DNA of 8,025 nucleotides from Hyphomicrobiales bacterium. Its GTDB lineage: Bacteria; Pseudomonadota; Alphaproteobacteria; Rhizobiales; Beijerinckiaceae. The position numbers and the translations under genes are program-made. Every line of letters begins with the position of its first letter. Position 1 is the stretch's first letter. Positions 1 to 6,047 of the stretch are shown here, one piece after another. Under the pieces are notes generated by a model. That model worked only from the letters and a program-made list of their open reading frames with translations, was not told the DNA's origin and did not search any database. The stretch covers positions 1 to 8,025 of the forward strand of contig JAGWKJ010000103.1 of the NCBI GenBank assembly GCA_028865375.1. Direction: 5' to 3'.

Positions 1-1
1 G

Positions 2-121
2 GGCGCGACCACCGTCAACGTGCAGATCTCCGCGCCCGACCCCAACGCCTTCCGGCGTTCGGAGGCGCAGATCGGCGGCTCGCTCGCCCGCGCGGTGTCG
101 CGCGGCCGGCGCTCGCTCTGA
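2..121 (+). CDS. Tail tape-measure protein, C-terminal end (partial, GTA g11-like)
   Basis: An open frame enters from the left edge and ends at the TGA at 119-121, giving the last 39 residues of a protein. The visible end carries NVQISAPDPNAFRRSEAQI, then an Ala/Arg-rich amphipathic stretch ending RGRRSL. From memory, this 'PD...F.RSE.QI...LARA..RG.R.L' tail is how GTA-type tape-measure proteins finish, and the gene sits exactly where g11 precedes g12 in RcGTA. In that particle the tape-measure protein occupies the tail tube and is released when DNA is ejected. The start and the long helical body lie outside the window, so length and integrity cannot be judged. The assignment rests on a short C-terminal motif plus gene order. 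Confidence 0.78.
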   Translation, partial: GATTVNVQISAPDPNAFRRSEAQIGGSLARAVSRGRRSL

Positions 122-124
122 ACC

Positions 125-129
125 GGAGG
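125..129 (+). promoter_or_regulatory. Ribosome binding site of the DUF2460 gene
   Basis: GGAGG lies 5 nt upstream of a GTG codon at 135. It supports GTG 135 as the start, as does the fact that translation from there begins at once with the family's N-terminal 'FHEV.FP' motif. Confidence 0.75.
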
Positions 130-134
130 CGCCC

Positions 135-764
135 GTGTCGGCTTTCCACGAGGTCCTGTTCCCGCTCGACGTCGCGCTGGGCGCGCGCGGCGGGCCGGAG
201 CGGCGCACCGACGTCGTCATCGTCGGCTCCGGCGCCGAGACGCGCAACGCGCGCTGGGCGAACTCGCGCCGCCGCTGGGACGCCGGCTACGGCGTCAAGG
301 GCATCGCCGCGCTGCAGGCGGTGGTCGCCTTCTTCGAGGAGCGGCGAGGCCGCCTGACCGGCTTCCGCTGGCGGGACCGGCTCGACTTCTCGTCCGCCGC
401 CTATGGCGCCGCGCCCGCGCCGACCGACCAGGCGATCGCCACGGGCGACGGCACGACGACCGTCTTCCAGATCGCCAAGACCTACGGCGCCGCCTTCGCG
501 CCCTATGCGCGGCCGATCCGCAAGCCGGTCGCCGGCAGCGTCGTCGTCGCGGTCGCCGGCGCGGCGCAGGCCGCCGGCTGGACCCTCGACGCGACGACCG
601 GCCTCGTGACCTTCGCGACCGCGCCGGCGGCGGGCGCGGCGATCGCGGCGGGCTTCCTGTTCGACGTGCCGGCGCGGTTCGACAGCGATTATCTCGAAGT
701 CGACCTGTCCGGTTTCGTGGCCGGCGACATCCCGAAGATCCCGATCGTCGAAATCCCCGCCTGA
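135..764 (+). CDS. g12: Distal tail protein, DUF2460 / TIGR02217 family (GTA g12-like)
   Basis: This 209-residue protein is full length for the DUF2460 family, the distal tail ring of GTA-like particles that joins the tail tube to the baseplate hub. The N-terminus has FHEVLFPLDVALGARGGPER, followed by a TDVVIVGSGAETRNARW stretch and SRRRWDAGYGVK. Next come VVAFFEERRGRLTGFRWRD (about residues 56-75), DGTTTVFQIAKTYG in the middle, and the closing YLEVDLSGFVAGDIPKIPIV. All are hallmarks of the family as I know it. GTG is used as the start, with GGAGG 5 nt upstream. There are no membrane segments or signal peptide, as expected for a structural protein assembled in the cytoplasm. The gene starts 13 nt after the tape-measure stop and ends 22 nt before the hub gene. 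There is no sign of frameshift or truncation. Confidence 0.93.
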   Translation: MSAFHEVLFPLDVALGARGGPERRTDVVIVGSGAETRNARWANSRRRWDAGYGVKGIAALQAVVAFFEERRGRLTGFRWRDRLDFSSAAYGAAPAPTDQAIATGDGTTTVFQIAKTYGAAFAPYARPIRKPVAGSVVVAVAGAAQAAGWTLDATTGLVTFATAPAAGAAIAAGFLFDVPARFDSDYLEVDLSGFVAGDIPKIPIVEIPA

Positions 765-786
765 TCCGACCGACGGAAACCAGCCC

Positions 787-1677
787 ATGCGAAACGTGCC
801 GCCCGACATCGCCGCGCAATATGCCGCCGGCGCGACGACCTTCTGCACCTGCTGGACGCTGATCCCGCGCGGCGGGCCGGCGCTCGGCTTCACCGACCAC
901 GACGGCGACCTGATCGTGAACGGCACGCTGCACGCGGCCGCCACCGGCGTCGACGGCGCCGACCTCGAGCTCGAGCTCGGCCTCGCCACCACGGCCGGCG
1001 CGCTCAAGGGCGCGCTGACCTCGGGCGCGCTCGACGAGGTGGCGCTGGCCGGCGGCGCGTTCGACGGCGCGCGGATCGAGGTCCGCCTCGTCGACTGGAC
1101 GAATTCCTCGCAATGGCTGCTGCTCGACGCCGGCCTGCTCGGCGAGGTGAAGCGCGACGAGAGCGGCTTCACCGCCGAGATCCGCGGCGTCGCGCAGGCG
1201 CTCGACCAGGAGCGCGGCCGCTACTTCCAGCCCTCGTGCTCGGCCGACCTCGGCGACGCGCGCTGCAAGGTCGATCTCGCGGCGGCCGCATACAACGCGA
1301 CCGGCTCGGTGACCGGCGGCGACGGCGGCGCGCTGGTGCTCTGCGGGCCGCTGGCGCAAGCCGACCATTGGTTCTCGCGCGGCGCGCTGACGTTCTCGTC
1401 GGGCGCCAATGCCGGGCTGACTTTCGCGATCAAGGACCAGCGCGCGCTCTCGGGCGGGCAGGCGATCCTGCTGTGGGACGCGCCGCCGGCGCCGGTGGCG
1501 GCGGGCGATTCCTTCGCGCTGGTGGCGGGCTGCGACAAGAGCTGGGCGACCTGCGGCGCGAAGTTCGCCAACGCCCCCAATTTCCGCGGCTTCCCCTCGA
1601 TGCCCGGCGACGACCGCGCGTTCCTCTATCCCAGCGCCGGCGATTCCGGCGCCAACGGCGACGTGGTGACGCCGTGA
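787..1677 (+). CDS. g13: Baseplate hub protein, DUF2163 / TIGR02218 family, probable Fe-S protein (GTA g13-like)
   Basis: This 296-residue protein is the tail-tip hub of the GTA type, in the position of lambda gpL. The N-terminal part (about 1-160) has the family's TFCTCW segment, LGFTDHDGDL near residue 35, repeated acidic/Leu runs, and WLLLDAGLLGEV near 105. Four cysteines stand in two pairs: C151 and C160 (CSADLGDARCKVDL), and C249 and C256 (CDKSWATCGAKF). The second pair is followed by NAPNFRGFPSMPGDD, the family's C-terminal signature. In lambda gpL, cysteine pairs with the same within-pair spacings (9 and 7) bind a 4Fe-4S cluster, so a cluster here is a well-grounded inference. Only a weak ribosome site (GGAAA, 775-779) precedes ATG 787, and the gene may depend on coupling to the upstream gene. 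Its stop overlaps the peptidase start by 4 nt. Confidence 0.93.
   Translation: MRNVPPDIAAQYAAGATTFCTCWTLIPRGGPALGFTDHDGDLIVNGTLHAAATGVDGADLELELGLATTAGALKGALTSGALDEVALAGGAFDGARIEVRLVDWTNSSQWLLLDAGLLGEVKRDESGFTAEIRGVAQALDQERGRYFQPSCSADLGDARCKVDLAAAAYNATGSVTGGDGGALVLCGPLAQADHWFSRGALTFSSGANAGLTFAIKDQRALSGGQAILLWDAPPAPVAAGDSFALVAGCDKSWATCGAKFANAPNFRGFPSMPGDDRAFLYPSAGDSGANGDVVTP
1674..1677 (+). other. GTGA stop/start overlap (hub gene to peptidase gene)
   Basis: The GTG start of the peptidase (1674-1676) overlaps the TGA stop of the hub gene (1675-1677). I see no strong Shine-Dalgarno sequence upstream, so the peptidase is probably translated by re-initiation after the hub protein, keeping the two in step. 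Confidence 0.7.
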
Positions 1678-2153
1678 CCGCCGCGTCGGCCGACGCCGTC
1701 CGGCGCGCAGAGATCGCGGCCGCCGCGCGCGGCTGGATCGGAACGCCCTATCGGCACCAGGCTTCGCTGCGAGGCGTCGGCTGCGATTGCCTCGGCCTCG
1801 TTCGCGGCGTCTGGCGCGAATGCGTGGGTCCGGAACCCGAGCGCATGGCCGCCTACACGGCCGACTGGGCCGAGGCCGGCGGCGCGGAGACTTTGCGCGA
1901 CGCCGCGCGGCGTCACTTGACGCCGGTCGCGCTCGACGCCCATGGCGCCGGCGACGTGCTGCTGTTCCGCTGGCGCGATCGCTTGCCGGCGAAGCACGCG
2001 GCGATCGCGGTCGCGCCGGGCCGCATCGTGCACGCGCACGACGGCGCGGCGGTCGCCGAGGTCGCGCTCGCCTCGTGGTCGAAGCGGCTCGCCTTCGCGT
2101 TCTCCTTTCCGCCGCGGATCGCCGCGGCTTCCTCCGTGCACGCGAAGGCCTGA
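1674..2153 (+). CDS. g14: NlpC/P60-family cell-wall peptidase of the tail tip, TIGR02219 (GTA g14-like)
   Basis: This 159-residue NlpC/P60 cysteine peptidase is predicted to cut peptide bonds in peptidoglycan as the tail crosses the recipient's envelope. The N-terminal helix EIAAAARGWIGTPYRHQ leads into the nucleophile motif GCDCLGLVRGVWRE, with the catalytic cysteine at C39 (the D-C-x-G-L-V pattern). H108 in AKHAAIAV is the catalytic base, and H120 in RIVHAHDGAAV is the likely third residue, so the triad looks complete. The domain fills the whole protein, the usual size for phage/GTA versions. There is no signal peptide, as expected for a particle-borne enzyme. The reading frame stays open upstream to about 1113, but that part overlaps the DUF2163 gene out of frame and has no family motif, so GTG 1674 is taken as the start. 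The place between hub and central protein matches RcGTA g14 and lambda gene K. Confidence 0.93.
   Translation: MTAASADAVRRAEIAAAARGWIGTPYRHQASLRGVGCDCLGLVRGVWRECVGPEPERMAAYTADWAEAGGAETLRDAARRHLTPVALDAHGAGDVLLFRWRDRLPAKHAAIAVAPGRIVHAHDGAAVAEVALASWSKRLAFAFSFPPRIAAASSVHAKA
2144..2148 (+). promoter_or_regulatory. Ribosome binding site of the TIM-barrel tail protein gene
   Basis: GAAGG at the very end of the peptidase gene lies 7 nt upstream of ATG 2156. It selects this ATG over the open frame that continues upstream to about 1787. Confidence 0.65.
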
Positions 2154-2155
2154 GC

Positions 2156-5100
2156 ATGGCGACGCTTCTCCTGCAGGCGGCGGGCGCCGCGGTCGGCGGA
2201 TTCGTCGGCGGCCCGGTCGGCGCGGTGATCGGCCGGGCCATCGGCGGCATGGGCGGCGCGCTGATCGATTCGGCGCTGCTGGGCGGCGGCAAGACCGCGA
2301 TCAAGGGCCCGCGCGTGCCCACCACGACAGGCGTCAGCTCGACGCCGGGCGCGCCGGTGCCCCGCCTCTACGGCCGCGCGCGGCTCGGCGGCCAGGTGAT
2401 CTGGGCGACGCCGTTCGACGAGACCTCGACGACGCAACGCGTCGGCGGCTCGGGCGGAAAAGGCGGCGGCGGGAGCAAGGTCACCACCTACGCCTATGAC
2501 GTGAGCTTCGCGGTGGCGATCTGCGAGGGACCGATCGCCGGCGTGCGCCGCATCTGGGCCGACGGCAAGGAGCTCGACCAGACCCCCGTCACCATGCGCG
2601 TTTATCTCGGCGACGAGACGCAGCAGCCCGATCCGCTGATCGTGGCCACCGACGGCGCCGCCGACGCGCCGGCCTATCGCGGCACGGCCTACGTCGTGTT
2701 CGAGAAACTGCCGTTGAAGAACTTCGGCAACCGCATTCCCCAGATGACGTTCGAGACGCTGCGCCCGGTGGGCGGGCTGGCGGCGGCCCTGCGCGCGGTG
2801 GCGATCATCCCCGGCTCGACCGAATTCGGCTATTCGCCCTCGACGGTCACGCTGTCGCCCTACGCCGGCGTCACGCGGGGCGAGAACCGTCTCCAGACTT
2901 GGCGCGCCTCCGATTGGGCGGCCTCGATCGACGCGCTGCAAGCCGTGTGCCCGAACCTCGCCAGCGTGTCGCTCGTGGTGACGTGGTTCGGCGACGACCT
3001 GCGCGCGGAGACGTGCACCATCGCGCCCAGGGTCGAAAGCGCGGCCAAGCCGACGAGTTCGGCGTGGTCGGTGGCGGGCCTGTCGCGCGGCGCGGCCCGC
3101 GTCGTGTCGCAATTCGACGGCGCGCCGGCGTTCGGCGGGACGCCCGACGATTCGTCCGTGGTCGCCGCGTTGCAGGACCTCAAGACGCGCGGCCTCGCCG
3201 TGACGTTCTACCCCTTCGTGTCGATGGACGTGCCGGCCGGCAACGCGCTGACCGATCCCTGGACCGGCGCGTGGTCACAGCCGGCCTATCCGTGGCGCGG
3301 GCGCATCGTCTGCGACCCGGCGCCGGGCGTGATCGGCTCGCCCGACGCGACGCCGGCCGCCGGGGCCCAGGTCGCCGCGTTCTTCGGTTCGTCCGCGCCG
3401 CCCGCGACTGAATGGTCCTTCCGCCGCTTCGTGTTGCATTGCGCCGACCTGTGCGCGCAGGCCGGCGGGGTGGAAAGCTTCCTCGTCGGCTCGGAGCTCG
3501 CCGCGCTGACGCGCGTGCGCTCGGCGCCGGGCGTCTATCCCGCGGCGTCCGCGCTCGCGCGGCTCGCCGCCGACGTCAAGGCGAAGCTCGGCGCCGCGAC
3601 CAAGGTCTCCTACGGCGCCGACTGGACCGAATACGGCTCGCACGTCCTGTCGAGCGGCGCGGAGGTGCGCTTTCCGCTCGATCCGCTGTGGTCGTCGCCG
3701 GCCGTCGATTTCGTCGGCATCGACGCCTATTGGCCGCTGTCCGATTGGCGCGACGGCGACGGCCATCTCGACGCTCAAATCGCGCGCAGCGTCCACGATC
3801 CGGCCTATCTGCTGGCGCGCGTCGCATCGGGAGAGGACTTCGACTGGTATTACGCCAGCGACGCCGACCGCGCCGCGCAGGCGCGCACGCCGATCGCCGA
3901 CGGCGCCTATGGCAAGCCGTGGGTCTTTCGCGCCAAGGACCTCGTCGGCTGGTGGGGAAACCCGCATGTCGAGCGCATGGGCGGCGTCGAGCTCGCGGCG
4001 CCGACCGCCTGGGTCGCGCAAGGCAAGCCGATCCGCCTGACCGAGATCGGTTGCCCCGCGGTCGACCGTGGCGCCAACGCGCCCAACATGTTCCCGGACC
4101 CGAAGTCCTCGGCGTCCGGCCTGCCGCCGTTTTCGCGCGGCGGCCGCGACGACCTGATGCAGTCGCGCGCGCTCGTCGCCACGATGACGCGCTTCGACGC
4201 CGCGCTGCCGGGCTTCCAGCCCGCGTTCAACCCGGCGTCGTCCGTCTACGGCGGGCCGATGGTCGATCCCGCGCACGTCCACGTCTGGTGCTGGGACGCC
4301 CGCCCGTTCCCGGCCTTTCCCGCACTGTCGTCGCAATGGGCGGACGCGGCCAACTACGCGACCGGCCATTGGATCAACGGCCGCGTCGACGGCATGGGCG
4401 TCGACGCGCTGGTGGCGGCGATCGTGAACGATTCCGGCGTGCTCGCCGTGACTCTCCCGCCGCCGCCGATCGACGGCTTCCTCGAAGGCTTCGCGATGGA
4501 GGGCACCATGTCGGCGCGCGGCGCGCTCGACCCGCTGGGCGCGCTGTTCGGCTTCGAGGCCGCTTTCACCGGCGGCCAATTGCGCTTCGTCGACCGGCGC
4601 GGCGCGCCCGTCGCGGCGCTGGGCCAAGCCGACTTCGTGCCCGACAAGGACGGCAAGACCTTGAACCTGACGCGCGCGCAGGAAATCGACCTGCCGCACG
4701 AACTGGCGGTGCATTTCGCCGACGCGGAGATGAACTACCTGCCGGGCGTCGCGCTGTCGCGCCGCCTCGCCGGATCCGCGAAGCGCCAGGTCGAATCCGA
4801 CGCGCCCGCCGTGCTGCGCGGCGCGGCGGCGGGCCGGCTCGCCGACATGGCGCTGGCCGACGCCTCGGTCGCGCGCGAAACCGCGACCTTCGAGCTTTCG
4901 CCGGCGACGCTCGCGCTGGAGATCGGCGACGTGGTGACGCTGCCCGTCGGCGGGGTCGCGCGGCCCTACCAATTGACCAAGATCGCCGACGGCCCGACGC
5001 GGCGCGCCGAGGCGCGCGCGGTGTCTCGCGACGTCTACGACGCGGTGGAACTGCCGACCGCGGCGGTCGGCGGCTATGCGGCGACGCCGGGCTTCGCCGG

Positions 5101-6034
5101 CCAGCCGCGGGTGGCGATCCTCGACCTCGCGCTGGCGCGCGGCGATCCGACGACGCTGCAATCGGTCGCGGCGTTCGCCGATCCGTGGCCCGGCGCGCTG
5201 GCGCTCTACCGCGCGACCTCGTCGTCGAGCTACGCCTTAGCCGCCGAGATCGACCTGTGCGCGATCATGGGCGACACGCTGACGGAGCTCGGGCCCGGCA
5301 CGCCGGGCCTGTTCGACATGTCGCAGACGCTCGACGTCCGCATGTTCGGCGGCGCGCTGTCGTCGGTGTCCGACGAGCAGGCGCTCGCCGGCGAGACCGC
5401 GATGGCGATCCAGGGCGCCGACGGCTCGTGGGAGGTCTTCTCGTTCGCCGACGCCGTCCTCGTCGGGCAGGGCGTCTATCGGCTGTCGCGCCTCGTGCGC
5501 GGGCTGGGCGGCGAGGAGGCCCTGTGCGAGCGCACCGTGCCGGCGGGCGCGACGGTGGTGTCGCTCGACGGCGCCGTGACGCCGCTGGTCGCCGGGGTCT
5601 CGGCGCTCGGCGTGCAGAATTCCTGGAAGCTCGGCCCGCTCGCGCAGGACTACGCGACCTCGGCCTTCGCGTCCTTCACGACGGCGGCGACGGGCAAGGC
5701 ATTGATGCCTTACGCGCCGGTGCAGGCGGCGGCGACGCGCTCGGCGGCGGGCGTGACGATCGCGTTCAAGCGCCGCGGCCGCGTCGATTCCGACGCGTGG
5801 GAGCCCCTCGACATCCCGCTCGGCGAGGATTCCGAGGCCTACCAAGTCGACGTGCTGAAGGCCGGCGCCGTCGTGCGCACGTTGGCCGCGACCTCGCCGT
5901 CCGCGCTCTACCCGGCGGCCCAGGAACTCGCCGACTTCGGCGCCACGCAGTCCGCGCTGTCGGTCGCGATCTACCAAATGAGCGCCGAGGTCGGCCGCGG
6001 TTTCCCGCTCGCCGCCACGCTCGCGATCCAATGA
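2156..6034 (+). CDS. g15: Giant baseplate/host-contact protein with GTA TIM-barrel domain (g15-like, 'megatron')
   Basis: This 1292-residue protein is close to the size of RcGTA gp15, the central baseplate protein forming the tail end and contacting the recipient surface. Residues 1-45 are Gly/Ala-rich and hydrophobic (AAVGGFVGGPVGAVIGRAIG). A Gly-rich linker (about 97-108, GGSGGKGGGGSK) precedes a hub-type region including TTYAYDVSFAVAICEGPIAG. The glycoside-hydrolase-like TIM barrel (PF13547 type) spans roughly 240-750. It carries VTWFGDDLR, VGSEL (E447), YGADWTEYG (486-494), VGIDAYWPLSDWRD (520-533), RLTEIGCPAVDRG (E630), DPKSS, VWCWDARPFP (710-719) and GHWINGRVDG. A phage-tail domain (PF13550 type) follows from about 770 to 970, including LPHELAVHFADAEMNYLPG. 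The C-terminal beta-rich region ends with YRLSRLVRGLGGEE near 1120 and a further domain. The stop is followed by the fibre gene after 13 nt. No frameshift is seen. Whether the barrel is enzymatically active is not established. Confidence 0.95.
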   Translation: MATLLLQAAGAAVGGFVGGPVGAVIGRAIGGMGGALIDSALLGGGKTAIKGPRVPTTTGVSSTPGAPVPRLYGRARLGGQVIWATPFDETSTTQRVGGSGGKGGGGSKVTTYAYDVSFAVAICEGPIAGVRRIWADGKELDQTPVTMRVYLGDETQQPDPLIVATDGAADAPAYRGTAYVVFEKLPLKNFGNRIPQMTFETLRPVGGLAAALRAVAIIPGSTEFGYSPSTVTLSPYAGVTRGENRLQTWRASDWAASIDALQAVCPNLASVSLVVTWFGDDLRAETCTIAPRVESAAKPTSSAWSVAGLSRGAARVVSQFDGAPAFGGTPDDSSVVAALQDLKTRGLAVTFYPFVSMDVPAGNALTDPWTGAWSQPAYPWRGRIVCDPAPGVIGSPDATPAAGAQVAAFFGSSAPPATEWSFRRFVLHCADLCAQAGGVESFLVGSELAALTRVRSAPGVYPAASALARLAADVKAKLGAATKVSYGADWTEYGSHVLSSGAEVRFPLDPLWSSPAVDFVGIDAYWPLSDWRDGDGHLDAQIARSVHDPAYLLARVASGEDFDWYYASDADRAAQARTPIADGAYGKPWVFRAKDLVGWWGNPHVERMGGVELAAPTAWVAQGKPIRLTEIGCPAVDRGANAPNMFPDPKSSASGLPPFSRGGRDDLMQSRALVATMTRFDAALPGFQPAFNPASSVYGGPMVDPAHVHVWCWDARPFPAFPALSSQWADAANYATGHWINGRVDGMGVDALVAAIVNDSGVLAVTLPPPPIDGFLEGFAMEGTMSARGALDPLGALFGFEAAFTGGQLRFVDRRGAPVAALGQADFVPDKDGKTLNLTRAQEIDLPHELAVHFADAEMNYLPGVALSRRLAGSAKRQVESDAPAVLRGAAAGRLADMALADASVARETATFELSPATLALEIGDVVTLPVGGVARPYQLTKIADGPTRRAEARAVSRDVYDAVELPTAAVGGYAATPGFAGQPRVAILDLALARGDPTTLQSVAAFADPWPGALALYRATSSSSYALAAEIDLCAIMGDTLTELGPGTPGLFDMSQTLDVRMFGGALSSVSDEQALAGETAMAIQGADGSWEVFSFADAVLVGQGVYRLSRLVRGLGGEEALCERTVPAGATVVSLDGAVTPLVAGVSALGVQNSWKLGPLAQDYATSAFASFTTAATGKALMPYAPVQAAATRSAAGVTIAFKRRGRVDSDAWEPLDIPLGEDSEAYQVDVLKAGAVVRTLAATSPSALYPAAQELADFGATQSALSVAIYQMSAEVGRGFPLAATLAIQ

Positions 6035-6037
6035 GGA
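6033..6037 (+). promoter_or_regulatory. Ribosome binding site of the fibre gene, overlapping the previous stop
   Basis: GAGGA overlaps the TGA stop of the TIM-barrel gene (6032-6034) and lies 10 nt before ATG 6048. The arrangement suggests coupled translation, and the 13-nt gap leaves no room for a separate promoter. Confidence 0.6.
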
Positions 6038-6047
6038 AACACGATCG

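Noticed and set aside
1113..1673. Upstream extension of the NlpC/P60 frame
   Set aside because: It overlaps the conserved DUF2163 gene including its cysteine motif, and adds no peptidase-family sequence.
1787..2155. Upstream extension of the TIM-barrel frame
   Set aside because: The extension is Arg-rich, overlaps the NlpC/P60 gene, and the ATG at 2156 has a well-placed ribosome site and the expected Gly/Ala-rich N-terminus.
295..2325. 676-codon open frame on the - strand
   Set aside because: It lies opposite three well-recognised genes, is extremely Arg/Ala-rich without any domain motif, and is the expected by-product of strong G/C bias at third codon positions.
3275..5161. 628-codon open frame on the - strand
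   Set aside because: It is antisense to the TIM-barrel gene, of low complexity (Arg/Ala/Val/His/Asp), has no recognisable motif, and is a codon-bias shadow.
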